Assembly: GCA_030065935.1 (NCBI GenBank)
Contig: JASJCP010000053.1
Location: forward strand, 1 to 42,546
Origin: Xenococcaceae cyanobacterium MO_167.B27
GTDB lineage: Bacteria; Cyanobacteriota; Cyanobacteriia; Cyanobacteriales; Xenococcaceae
Length of the DNA: 42,546 nt
Reading direction: 5' to 3'
Positions 17,342 through 25,091 of this stretch are shown here, one piece after another. How positions within the stretch are numbered: the first letter of the stretch is position 1; each line of letters starts with the position of its first letter. The notes beneath the pieces are model-generated. The model was given only the letters and a program-made list of their open reading frames with translations. It searched no databases and was not told the origin of the DNA. Position numbers and translations under genes: made by a program.

Positions 17342-18113
17342 TGCAATTAATTAGTTTTTTTGAAGACTAAAATTAAAATAAGGCTACAACTAACAACAGG
17401 AATTATCCTAGTATTGAGTTGTTGCCCCAAAAGGAAAATAGAATGGGCTATCTGGTTAGACTAAAGAGCCTAAAGCCCTTATTGCTCTAAGTTGACCCAG
17501 ATTGAATTCTATTTAAAATTTCTTAAGATTAACCTTAATCTATTATAGGATAGTACCTGAAGAAAGTGAAAAACCCGTGACAAAGAATCTTAATACTTAT
17601 GAAAATTGTTCGTAGCTTGGGTTACGCTATGGCTTACCCAATAAATCTTTGATCTAGGTTAGCTTTGATGTTATTAGACTCAATCTCATAGTAAGCTAAT
17701 GAGTTTATTAATTATGAGCGAGGGCTTTTTAGTATTAAGGTTATTGAGTAATACCAGGATATTTTGGTTGAGTTTTCTGCTTGGGTTTAGAAGCTTTGAT
17801 TATGGCAATTGGTCAAGTCTAATCCCCACAGCAAGGGAGTTTTTTTACATCATCTAGACCCCAACAAGCTTCTAAAAATTGTTTTTGATCTCGGATTTAA
17901 AATGGGTAAGAATTCAAATTGACAAAATAGTTTAATTTTTAGAATTAGTATGGCAAATATAACGAGGTACTAGAAATAAAACCGAAACAGCACCAAAAAT
18001 CATCAACTTTGACTCAAGCTATATCTGGTTGTTGCACAATTTGGTAGAGTTGTGATCTTGCTTGTAGTTAGCAGTGATTGAGAGCGAGATTATTTATTCT
18101 ATGGATAAGGGGA
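17342..18113. other. Divergent intergenic region between mrpC and crtO
   Basis: About 770 bases that must carry the promoters of both the mrp operon and crtO. It holds a hairpin repeat at 17617-17641 (TTGGGT with ACCCAA). No open frame of credible composition was found. The crtO start is preceded by AAGGGG. Confidence 0.45.
17617..17641. repeat. Small hairpin repeat, TTGGGT...ACCCAA type
   Basis: The arms TTGGGT (17617-17622) and ACCCAA (17636-17641) enclose a 13-base loop containing TACGCTATGGC. It belongs to a common class of intergenic AACCCAA hairpins; related ones lie at 23931-23964 and 24747-24822. Confidence 0.55.
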
Positions 18114-19763
18114 ATGAGTCAAATTAGTACAGTTACCAACACCTACGACGTAATTATTATCGGTGCAGGACATAATGGGTTAGTTTGTGCAGCCTATTTA
18201 CTGAAAGCAGGATATCAGGTTTTATTGCTGGAAAAACGCCCTGTACCTGGGGGTGCTGCGACAACAGAGGAAGCTATACCAGAAGCACCAGGATTTAAGT
18301 TTAACCTATGTGCCATCGACCATGAGTTTATTTTTCACGCTCCTGTGATTGAAGAGTTACAACTAGGTAAGTATGGTTTAGAGTATCTCCACTGCGATCC
18401 TCATACTTTTTGTCCTCATCCTGATGGTAAATACTTTTTAGGACATAAGTCCGTAGAAAAGACTTATGCTGCGATCGCCCGTTACAGTAAAAAAGATGCA
18501 CTCAAGTATATAGAGTTTATTGATTATTGGTCAAAATTAATGAGTGCGATCGCACCTTGGTTTAATGCACCGCCTCAGTCAGTATTAGACATTGTGGGTA
18601 ATTATGGCAAACAAAATCTGTTAGATGCTTTAAAAGTAGCAGGGTCAAAAAATAAAGTCTTAGATTTTATCCGCAACATGATAACTTCTCCTGAAGATTT
18701 ACTCAATGAGTGGTTTGATACAGAAATAGTTAAAGCACCATTAGCTAGACTAGCAGCAGAAATTGGTGCGCCTCCTTCTCAAAAGGGTATTACCGCAGGT
18801 TTGATGATGTTGGCGATGCGTCATTACCCTGGAATGGCTCGTCCCAAGGGAGGTACAGGAGCATTAACTCAAGCTTTGGTGAAGTTGGTTACAAGTTTAG
18901 GGGGCAAAATATTAACAGAACAAACGGTAAAAGAGGTATTAATTGATGATAATCGGGCTGTGGGGGTAAGAGTTGCTAACGGTCAAGAATATCGAGGGAA
19001 GCAAGGAGTTATTTCAAACATTGACGTGCAGCGATTATTTTTACAACTAGTCCCTGATAAGGTAATTTCTTCTAAGTTAAGAAACAGAGTAGAAAGAAGA
19101 ATCGTTAATAATAATGAAACTATCCTAAAAATTGATTGCGCCCTCTCAGAATTACCTAAGTTTACCGCTTACGATCAAGATAATCTAGATCATCTCATTG
19201 GTACGATCTTAATTGCTGATTCTGTTGCTCATGTAGAACAAGCTCACAGTTTAGCTAATATGGGACACATTCCTGATAGCAACCCTTCGATGTATTTAGA
19301 TATTCCTTCAGTTTTAGATCCCACTCTCGCCCCTGAAGGCAAACATACTTTATGGATTGAGTTTTTTGCTCCTTATCAAATAGCAGGAAAAGAGGGAACA
19401 GGTCTAAATGGTACTGGTTGGACAGAAGATTTAAAAAATAAAGTCGCCGATAATGTTTTGAATAAACTTACAGAATATGCCCCCAATCTTAAAGATAGTA
19501 TCATCGCTCGTCGGGTGGAAAGTCCTGCGGAATTAGGAGAAAGATTAGGCTCTTATAAAGGTAATTACTATCACTTGGATATGACTTTAGACCAAATGAT
19601 TTTCTTACGCCCTCTTCCTGAAATAGCCAACTATACTACTCCTATTAAAAATTTATATCTCACTGGTGCAGGTACTCATCCAGGGGGTTCAATATCAGGA
19701 ATGCCAGGAAGAAATTGCGCCCAAGTTTTTCTGAAGAAACAAAAATCTTTTTTCGGGATATAA
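18114..19763 (+). CDS. crtO: Beta-carotene ketolase, CrtO type
   Basis: Introduces a 4-keto group into beta-carotene, giving echinenone, in cyanobacteria that use the phytoene-desaturase-like CrtO rather than CrtW. About 549 residues, similar to Synechocystis CrtO (542). The FAD Rossmann motif IIIGAGHNGLVCAAYLL starts near residue 13, followed by LEKRPVPGGAATTE. NLCAIDHEFIF, GAPPSQKG and RPKGGTGALTQALVKL are all CrtO signatures. The C-terminal flavin motif is YLTGAGTHPGGSISGMPGRN. Recognition is by close recall of the Synechocystis sequence, so confidence is high. I choose ATG 18114, preceded by AAGGGG; the longer frame starting at TTG 18078 adds a non-conserved N-terminus. It is monocistronic, with a hairpin terminator just downstream. 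Confidence 0.93.
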   Translation: MSQISTVTNTYDVIIIGAGHNGLVCAAYLLKAGYQVLLLEKRPVPGGAATTEEAIPEAPGFKFNLCAIDHEFIFHAPVIEELQLGKYGLEYLHCDPHTFCPHPDGKYFLGHKSVEKTYAAIARYSKKDALKYIEFIDYWSKLMSAIAPWFNAPPQSVLDIVGNYGKQNLLDALKVAGSKNKVLDFIRNMITSPEDLLNEWFDTEIVKAPLARLAAEIGAPPSQKGITAGLMMLAMRHYPGMARPKGGTGALTQALVKLVTSLGGKILTEQTVKEVLIDDNRAVGVRVANGQEYRGKQGVISNIDVQRLFLQLVPDKVISSKLRNRVERRIVNNNETILKIDCALSELPKFTAYDQDNLDHLIGTILIADSVAHVEQAHSLANMGHIPDSNPSMYLDIPSVLDPTLAPEGKHTLWIEFFAPYQIAGKEGTGLNGTGWTEDLKNKVADNVLNKLTEYAPNLKDSIIARRVESPAELGERLGSYKGNYYHLDMTLDQMIFLRPLPEIANYTTPIKNLYLTGAGTHPGGSISGMPGRNCAQVFLKKQKSFFGI

Positions 19764-19790
19764 ATAATACAATTTCTGTGGCAAAAGAAC

Positions 19791-19833
19791 AAGCCGAGAT
19801 ATTATTCTCTACAAAAATATAACTCGGCTTTTA
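19791..19833 (+). terminator. crtO: Rho-independent terminator of crtO
   Basis: The arms AGCCGAG (19792-19798) and CTCGGCT (19823-19829) pair perfectly, and the second arm ends in a TTTT run. It lies 28 bases past the crtO stop. The loop is long and AT-rich, so strength is uncertain. Confidence 0.7.
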
Positions 19834-19849
19834 AAATTTTTAAAGAACG

Positions 19850-20351
19850 GAGCGGGAATTCCCTCGACCTTCTGGAAGAGGATCCATCAGTGAGGGCGAT
19901 AACTTATCGGTTCACGCGGTTTACATTTTTGATGCATAATCTTTATATTGTAAGGGGCGGAAGTCCGCTTTATACTTAATTTTTCGGCTTGTATCTGGTG
20001 CTTTTCGCGCTCTTGAAGCCCCCTTCGCGCAAGCGTTGTATAATACTTTCAAGTGCCAGAAATCTGGCTAAAAATTGCTGTAAATTGGCACAAAGCAACG
20101 CACCTTGACAATTTGGAAATGGGTTGGATGCGAGAGTCGCATCTGTAAAATTCCAAGCGCAATTAGATGTATGAGTATTTTTTTCTAATACGCGCTTTAC
20201 CGAAGGACTTTCGGGGAAAGAAATAGACTGTCAAATAGTCGTACTATCGGGGATTCATGGTAGCTGCCATGATTCTAGATAAGTGGCTTGGGGCAGTAAG
20301 CTCTCAGTCGTGAGATTGAGAAGCTCTCGATTTATCAAGAGAGGAAGTCAC
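19850..20351 (+). mobile_element. Remnant of an IS200/IS605-type (TnpB-associated) element, right end at rplT
   Basis: No transposase frame remains. The right end, 20230-20351, has the layout I associate with 3' ends of cyanobacterial tnpB elements. CATGGTAGCTGCCATGATTC (hairpin) is followed by GGCTTGGGGCAGTAA, which would be the last codons of a tnpB ending GLGQ after a one-base frameshift. Then come CTCTCAGTCGTGAGATTGAG, the hairpin CTCTCGATTTATCAAGAGAG and the terminal GAAGTCAC. Between about 20000 and 20230 there are several further stems: GTGCCA/TGGCAC, GATGCGA/TCGCATC and CTTTACCGAA/TTCGGGGAAAG. The left limit is uncertain; GGGAATTCCC at 19854 is a candidate. The assignment rests on memory of similar ends, not a search. 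It may retain the scaffold part of a TnpB guide RNA. Confidence 0.45.
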
Positions 20352-20701
20352 TCTACTTGGTTGGCGATTTCTACAACTTTGGCAAACGCTGGAGGATCGA
20401 TCATTGCTAGTTGAGCCAGCATTTTGCGGTTTAAACCCACATTAGCTTTTTTGAGTTTACCTGTTAGTTGACTGTAGCTCAAACCGTGACTACGGGCAGC
20501 AGCATTAATACGGGTGATCCACAGGCGACGAAAATCACGCTTACGTTTACGGCGATCTCGATACGCATTCCGTAATGCTTTCATTACCTGCTGATTAGCG
20601 GTACGAAATAGCTTAGAATGAGAACCGCGATAGCCTTTGGCTAGTTTGAGGATTTTTTTACGGCGTTTGCGAGCAACGTTACCTCTTTTTACTCTGGTCA
20701 T
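20348..20701 (-). CDS. rplT: 50S ribosomal protein L20
   Basis: A 117-residue ribosomal protein binding 23S rRNA and needed for large-subunit assembly. The Arg/Lys-rich N-terminus [16 protein letters not shown], followed by [15 protein letters not shown] and the globular C-terminal half [16 protein letters not shown], is characteristic. Length equals that of other cyanobacteria. It lies 57 bases downstream of rpmI, the conserved L35-L20 pair; infC is not in the window. Its stop codon (20348-20350) is formed by bases of the GAAGTCAC end of the transposon-like remnant, so the original stop has been replaced or overlapped. In enterobacteria and Bacillus this pair is controlled by L20; no matching leader could be identified here by eye. 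Confidence 0.97.
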   Translation of the reverse strand: MTRVKRGNVARKRRKKILKLAKGYRGSHSKLFRTANQQVMKALRNAYRDRRKRKRDFRRLWITRINAAARSHGLSYSQLTGKLKKANVGLNRKMLAQLAMIDPPAFAKVVEIANQVE

Positions 20702-20758
20702 AGTTACTAGAAGTTATTGGTATAAATTTGACAAGTAAAAACTTATTGATTGTTCTGC

Positions 20759-20962
20759 CTACATATAAGGCATCATTAAACGAACATTAGCTTCATCGCT
20801 TTCATGTACTACTGAAATATTAGATAAGCGACGGCGAGTGCGTTCTTTGCTTTTACGTTCTAATAAATGGTTTTTAAAAGCTTTACGACGCATGATTTTC
20901 TTGCCACTACCAGTAACCCGAAAGCGTTTAGCAGCAGATTTTTTAGTTTTGAGCTTGGGCAT
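20759..20962 (-). CDS. rpmI: 50S ribosomal protein L35
   Basis: A 67-residue, very basic protein of the large subunit. [14 protein letters not shown], followed by the [21 protein letters not shown] block, is the L35 signature, and the C-terminus has RRRLSN. It precedes rplT on the same strand in the usual rpmI-rplT order. The ATG at 20962 has no competing start. The next gene upstream, the DUF2470 gene, is divergent with about 126 bases between, which must contain both promoters. Confidence 0.97.
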   Translation of the reverse strand: MPKLKTKKSAAKRFRVTGSGKKIMRRKAFKNHLLERKSKERTRRRLSNISVVHESDEANVRLMMPYM

Positions 20963-21088
20963 AAATCATTTTTAATTAGACACAATTTACCATTATATCG
21001 CGATTTTGTCTGTAGTACACAGCATTTAATTATATCTCTAGCAAGTCTTATATACTATTTTTAACTTCCTGTAATCTTATTACTCACT

Positions 21089-21367
21089 ATGTCTGAAACA
21101 ATCACTCCCGCTATCAGCGATCGCATTTGCCAACACATGAACGAAGATCACGGAGAAGCGATCGCACTATACGCCAAAGTATTTGGTAATTCTCCTGAAA
21201 CCGAAACAGCCCAGATGGTTTCTATCGATCCAGAGGGAATGAACTTAACTGCACAAGTTAAAGGAGAAACTATCCCTATTAGAATATCTTTCGATCACAC
21301 TTTAGCAGATTCAGAAGATGCCCACCAAACTCTCATTACTATGGTGAGACAAGCTCGCAAAAGCTAA
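21089..21367 (+). CDS. DUF2470 domain protein
   Basis: A 92-residue protein. Residues 9-85 match the DUF2470 fold, the small domain found at the C-terminus of HugZ-like heme-utilisation proteins and as free-standing proteins in cyanobacteria. The motif ICQHMNEDHGEAIALYAK, with its invariant histidines and Asp-His pair, is clear. Then comes MVSIDPEGMNLTAQ and near the end FDHTLADSEDAHQTLITM. In HugZ-type proteins this domain contributes to heme contact, so a role in tetrapyrrole handling is plausible, but the function of the free domain is not known to me. The gene is monocistronic and divergent from rpmI. Confidence 0.88.
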   Translation: MSETITPAISDRICQHMNEDHGEAIALYAKVFGNSPETETAQMVSIDPEGMNLTAQVKGETIPIRISFDHTLADSEDAHQTLITMVRQARKS

Positions 21368-21769
21368 TTAAATCAATTATCCCGCCTTTGAGTTATTAGT
21401 CTTCAATTTACTGATAAAAATTGAATCAACATATTGAGGTTAAAGATTAAGCAAGACACTATTTTTTGTTTTCTTTAACCTCTTGCTAATTTATCTGCTA
21501 TAAGCATTTATACTATTAATAGGTATTTTTTCTTGATAATTATAGACTTTCCCAAAAAAATATTGAGATAGTTTAATATAATTGATAAAATTGCAATTTT
21601 TATATGTATTAATATACAGAAAAATGTGGATTTTTAAATACATTTAAACTTAACTAACATCAGCTTTGCTTATGAGGTTTATATTAGATTTAATACAAAG
21701 CAGAATCTCTACTAAAACCACCATAAACTATGGAGATTCATATAAGAGTATTTAATCAAGGAATATCTA
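21368..21769. other. AT-rich intergenic region with an inverted repeat
   Basis: About 400 bases, very AT-rich. GAGGTTAAAG (21436-21445) and CTTTAACCTC (21473-21482) are perfect ten-base arms with a 27-base loop. The repeat lies about 70 bases after the DUF2470 stop and may act as a terminator or message-stabilising hairpin, though no U-run follows. Nothing else was recognised. Confidence 0.5.
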
Positions 21770-22051
21770 ATGCAAGAACCTCCATCCAGGGATGAGTTAT
21801 TAGTAGAGTTGGCGCGAGAACGTTCAATACGTCGTACAGTAAGAGTTTTAAAAGCCAAGCGATCGCGTATTAAAGATGACCTTAATCAGCTAGTTACTCA
21901 CCTCTCTTTATTAGTGCCTCGTTCTAAAGAACATGGTAGTCTGAGACAATCTAATTCAGAAATTATTTTAGAAGCTTTGTCAAGATTGGAGGATGATGCT
22001 TTTACACAGTTCTTAACTCAAATAATCAGCCAAGATAACAACAATATCTAG
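21770..22051 (+). CDS. Hypothetical 93-residue protein
   Basis: I do not recognise the family. The protein is mostly alpha-helical by composition. Residues 6-45 are highly charged, with an Arg/Lys-rich stretch RERSIRRTVRVLKAKRSRIK that could bind nucleic acid or form a coiled coil. Residues 60-87 form an acidic amphipathic helix. No signal peptide, cysteine or membrane span is present. ATG 21770 is preceded by AAGGAATATCTA, an acceptable ribosome binding site. It lies 61 bases upstream of the photolyase on the same strand, so the two may be cotranscribed. Composition and ribosome binding site support a real gene; function unknown. Confidence 0.6.
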   Translation: MQEPPSRDELLVELARERSIRRTVRVLKAKRSRIKDDLNQLVTHLSLLVPRSKEHGSLRQSNSEIILEALSRLEDDAFTQFLTQIISQDNNNI

Positions 22052-22112
22052 TAGTGCAAAAGAACTAAAAAAATGTAAGATCGGGAGATAACAAGATAAT
22101 AAGTTAATTGAT

Positions 22113-23540
22113 ATGTCCGATCGCATTTTTTTTTGGCATCGTCGTGACTTGCGAATTACTGATAATCTAGGATTAGCAGCAGCAAGAGAAAAAACCCCTC
22201 AAGTAGTGGGAATATTCTGCTTAGATAGCAATATTTTGCAGCGAGATGATATTGCACCAGCCAGAATAAAGTATATGCTAGGTTGTGTCGAACAGTTGCA
22301 GCAATCTTACGCCAAGCTAGGAAGTCAGTTATTAATTATTGGGGGGAAACCATCTGAAGTTATCCCCTCCTTAGCAGAGACTTTGCAAGTCAAGGCTGTA
22401 TATTGGAATTTGGATGTTGAACCTTATTCTAGAAAGCGCGATCCCACTGTGACAGAAGCTTTAGCAGAAAAAGGTATTACTGTAGAAAACTTTTGGGAGC
22501 AACTATTACATTCCCCAGGGAAAATCTTAACAAAATCTGATGCTCCTTATAAAGTTTATACTCCTTTTTGGAACAACTGGAAAAAGCAAAAAAAACTGAA
22601 TCCGACTGAAAGTATTAGTAACTTAGAAGGGCTAAATAGTGAAGAAATTGAGCAAGCAAAAGCAGCAGGAGTAATTGATTTACCCACAAGCAAAGATTTA
22701 GGATTTACTTGGGATAACCCCTTACTTTTATTACCAGGAGAAATCGCAGCAAAACAAAGATTAGAACAGTTCTGCGATCACGCTATTTATGAATATGATG
22801 AACAGCGTAATTATCCTTGGAGAGAAGGAACATCCCAACTCAGTGCAGCCTTAAAATTTGGTGCAATTGGGATTCGTACTATTTGGAAAGCAACTCTAGA
22901 AACTTTAGAAAATTGTCGTAGTGATGAAGCCAAAAACAACATTATTACTTGGCAAAAAGAATTAGCATGGCGAGAATTTTATCAACATTGTTTATACTTT
23001 TTCCCAGAATTAGAACAAGGAGCATATCGAGAAGAATTCAAAACCTTTCCTTGGGATAATAACGAAGATTATTTTCAAGCTTGGTGCGAAGGAAAAACAG
23101 GATATCCCATAGTTGATGCTGCGATGCGCCAATTAAATGAAACAGGTTGGATGCACAATCGTTGTCGAATGATCGTTGCTAGTTTTTTAACCAAAGATTT
23201 AATTATTGACTGGCGATGGGGCGAAAAATATTTTATGCAGAAGCTATATGACGGCGATCTTGCTGCTAATAATGGAGGTTGGCAATGGAGTGCATCGAGC
23301 GGAATGGATCCCAAACCTTTACGTATTTTTAATCCCGCTTCCCAAGCCCAAAAATTCGATCCAGAAGCAGAATATATCCGTCAATGGCTACCAGAAATAA
23401 GCTCTCTAGATACAGAACAATTAGTAACAGGAAAAATCCCCAATTCAGAACGCGATCGTTGCAATTATCCTCAGCCTATTGTGGAACATAAAATACAACA
23501 AAGAAAATTTAAAGAGTTATATAAAGAATGTAAGAAATAA
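22113..23540 (+). CDS. phrA: Deoxyribodipyrimidine photolyase, class I CPD type
   Basis: Repairs UV-induced cyclobutane pyrimidine dimers using blue light through FADH-. At 475 residues it has the normal length. The N-terminal photolyase domain starts with [16 protein letters not shown], the antenna-chromophore Rossmann fold. The C-terminal FAD domain contains [28 protein letters not shown], and the strongly conserved [20 protein letters not shown] and [18 protein letters not shown] blocks. NNGGWQW fits CPD photolyases rather than cryptochromes. The chromophore is not determinable by eye; cyanobacterial class I enzymes often use 8-HDF. ATG 22113 places the first strand directly at the N-terminus. 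It probably follows the small 93-residue gene in one transcript. Confidence 0.95.
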   Translation: MSDRIFFWHRRDLRITDNLGLAAAREKTPQVVGIFCLDSNILQRDDIAPARIKYMLGCVEQLQQSYAKLGSQLLIIGGKPSEVIPSLAETLQVKAVYWNLDVEPYSRKRDPTVTEALAEKGITVENFWEQLLHSPGKILTKSDAPYKVYTPFWNNWKKQKKLNPTESISNLEGLNSEEIEQAKAAGVIDLPTSKDLGFTWDNPLLLLPGEIAAKQRLEQFCDHAIYEYDEQRNYPWREGTSQLSAALKFGAIGIRTIWKATLETLENCRSDEAKNNIITWQKELAWREFYQHCLYFFPELEQGAYREEFKTFPWDNNEDYFQAWCEGKTGYPIVDAAMRQLNETGWMHNRCRMIVASFLTKDLIIDWRWGEKYFMQKLYDGDLAANNGGWQWSASSGMDPKPLRIFNPASQAQKFDPEAEYIRQWLPEISSLDTEQLVTGKIPNSERDRCNYPQPIVEHKIQQRKFKELYKECKK

Positions 23541-23662
23541 TAATAAATTATCATTGTGTTAGGCTGATTTATCCTCCCTAACCTACTAGCGCATCCAGTT
23601 TAATTTGTTGGGTAGTGCCAATTAATTTTAGCTCCCTAATCCCCCCCATTCTCATTTTTCTG

Positions 23663-23734
23663 GTTAGCTCAACTGAAATGACCGCGAGAGAGGCTTCCTA
23701 GCTGGAAGCATCTCTAATCGCGGTGTTGACTAAC
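23663..23734. repeat. Long imperfect palindrome, MITE- or REP-like
   Basis: The core arms ACCGCGAGAGAGGCTTCC (23681-23698) and GGAAGCATCTCTAATCGCGGT (23704-23724) pair around a five-base loop TAGCT. The outer arms GTTAGCTCAAC and GTTGACTAAC pair with one unpaired base. The folded element is about 72 bases, longer and tighter than a terminator needs, without a U-run. Confidence 0.7.
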
Positions 23735-23930
23735 AATTCGTTGAGCGACAAAATTTATAGTTCGCTAAATTTTACTCATATATCGAGTATTTACCGAAAA
23801 TACCCCCTATTTCCCTATCTCCCTATTTTCCCACCTGTCTCATACTAGAATGAAACAGCCCTGGGAGGGTTGGAGGGGATTGCGCGAGATAACACTGTTT
23901 TTACAGAAAGCAACTTAGTTTAATATTTAG

Positions 23931-23964
23931 TAGGTTGGGTAGAACGATAGTAAAACCCAACCTA
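23931..23964. repeat. Hairpin repeat TAGGTTGGGT...ACCCAACCTA
   Basis: Ten-base perfect arms (23931-23940 and 23955-23964) with a 14-base loop. This belongs to the common intergenic GTAGGTTGGG repeat class also seen at 24747-24822. Confidence 0.65.
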
Positions 23965-24024
23965 GCCCTAAAAATAACCAACGTACAGAAAGCTATCAGT
24001 TAAATTAGCAACTTTAAAAACATC

Positions 24025-24055
24025 AAAAAAGAAAGGAGAAAATAAAACTCCTTTC
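24025..24055 (-). terminator. Rho-independent terminator of the PEP-CTERM gene
   Basis: On the minus strand GAAAGGAG and CTCCTTTC pair perfectly around a nine-base AT loop and are followed directly by six U. This is a textbook terminator, 34 bases past the stop of the gene at 24089. Confidence 0.88.
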
Positions 24056-24088
24056 CTTAGTTAATAGTTACTGAAAATCAATATTTAT

Positions 24089-24655
24089 CTAGCTAGATGG
24101 TGATTTTCTTTTAATCATTGTTATTGTTGATAAAAATGCTAATGAAGCAAAGATGGTAGAAGGTTCTGGTACTGGAGTAGTAGAAGAAGTAACATTAATA
24201 TCAGCAGCAGAATCAGAATAGGCAATAACACCACCAAGGCTACTTTGCGAGAAATTAATTTCCGCAGAATCTCTTTGCAAAGTATATAAAGGTGCGTCAA
24301 ACGCTATCCCAAAATCGATCCTCAAATTCCAATTAGATTCAGAAGATAAGTCAAAAGTTACATCAGGTATTAAGCCAAAATCATTAGAATCGGGATTTAA
24401 TGATAAATTTAGTTCTTCAACATTAACTTCCCAATCTAGTAAACTATTGTTTTCGTCATAGCTCACAAATCCTGAATATTCTGTAGTTTCGGGAAAAGGA
24501 CCTCCAAAGTTGGGAGATTCTACTAAAGTAAAATTACCACTAAAATCTTGTCTGGTCAAAGTACTGCCTAGTGCGGGAGAAGCACAAAAAGCTATTCCTA
24601 AACTTAAAAAACCAACAGTAGTTGATCGTATTAATGCCTGTATCTTACTGCTCAT
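24089..24655 (-). CDS. Secreted protein with PEP-CTERM sorting signal
   Basis: A 188-residue exported protein. Residues 1-30 form a signal peptide (positively charged start, hydrophobic core GFLSLGIAFCAS, cleavage region ALGS). The C-terminus carries the PEP-CTERM pattern: VPEPST, a hydrophobic span and a basic end (IKRKSPSS), which in other bacteria directs sorting by an exosortase-type enzyme. The middle part, about residues 31-155, has beta-rich, Asn/Ser/Asp-rich sequence with no cysteine and no recognised domain. The ATG at 24655 is preceded by AAGGA. The gene stands alone and ends at a strong terminator. Its role at the cell surface or in the extracellular matrix is an inference from the signal. 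Confidence 0.85.
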   Translation of the reverse strand: MSSKIQALIRSTTVGFLSLGIAFCASPALGSTLTRQDFSGNFTLVESPNFGGPFPETTEYSGFVSYDENNSLLDWEVNVEELNLSLNPDSNDFGLIPDVTFDLSSESNWNLRIDFGIAFDAPLYTLQRDSAEINFSQSSLGGVIAYSDSAADINVTSSTTPVPEPSTIFASLAFLSTITMIKRKSPSS

Positions 24656-24746
24656 AGATCCTTGATGTAGCTCTGAATGTACAGCAAAAATATATTAAGC
24701 TCTAATAGCTTAACAAAGAAAATTTTTCTGGCGACTCTCTAGTTTT

Positions 24747-24822
24747 GTAGGTTGGGGAGCCACTGCGTTGCGGAGGTTTCCTCCGTTGTAGCAAGTGGCT
24801 TTTGTGGGACGAAACCCAACAC
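24747..24822. repeat. Nested hairpin repeat with GTAGGTTGGG/CCCAAC ends
   Basis: The outer arms GTTGGG (24751-24756) and CCCAAC (24815-24820) enclose a second hairpin, CCACTGC/GCAAGTGG, with a third CGGAGGTTTCCTCCG at its centre. The same outer motif occurs at 23931-23964. Confidence 0.6.
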
Positions 24823-24932
24823 CATAAAATGTTCTAATCCAAACCAGTTTCTTAAATATAGCAGTCAAAGCAAAGATTAAGACATTTTCTATTAACCCCC
24901 TATTCCCAAGGATGAAGTAATAAGTAGCAAGT

Positions 24933-24988
24933 AGGGAGTAGTTAGTAGTTAGTAGTTAGTAGGGAGTAGTTAGTAGTTAGTAGTTAGT
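24933..24988 (+). repeat. Tandem 28-bp duplication built from AGTAGTT heptamers
   Basis: Positions 24933-24960 and 24961-24988 are identical. Each begins AGGGAGTAGTTAG and consists of heptamers of AGTAGTT type, so the unit is four times seven. It lies about 100 bases upstream of the DUF58 start. Tandem heptanucleotide repeats are known between cyanobacterial genes. Confidence 0.85.
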
Positions 24989-25091
24989 AGCTTTTTAGCA
25001 ACCATCAACCATTAACCATTAACAATTAATAGCAAAATTCTTATGCCAAGATGGAACTCCATAGATTTATCATGGCTGTTCTGAATCTAAG

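Larger units (their letters stand above)
23541..24088. other. Intergenic region with palindromes
   Basis: Holds the long palindrome at 23663-23734, the AACCCAACC hairpin at 23931-23964 and the minus-strand terminator at 24025-24055. A pyrimidine-rich tract (ACCCCCTATTTCCCTATCTCCC) lies near 23800. No gene is supported. Confidence 0.5.
24656..25091. other. Repeat-rich intergenic region
   Basis: Divergent region between the PEP-CTERM gene and the DUF58 gene. Contains the nested hairpin repeat 24747-24822, the tandem 28-base duplication 24933-24988 and a short CCATTAAC-type repeat near 25005-25025. The promoters of both genes should lie at the edges. Confidence 0.45.

Noticed and set aside
18078-18113. 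Longer N-terminus for CrtO starting at TTG
   Set aside because: ATG 18114 has an AAGGGG ribosome binding site and gives the family's usual N-terminus.
20230-20351. An L20 autoregulatory or terminator structure after rplT instead of a transposon end
   Set aside because: Regulatory leaders of this operon lie upstream of it, and the TnpB-like terminal GLGQ codons and GAAGTCAC end fit an element better; not fully excluded.
24933-24988. Regularly spaced repeats that could suggest a CRISPR array
   Set aside because: The units are adjacent heptamers without unique spacers; no cas genes are near.
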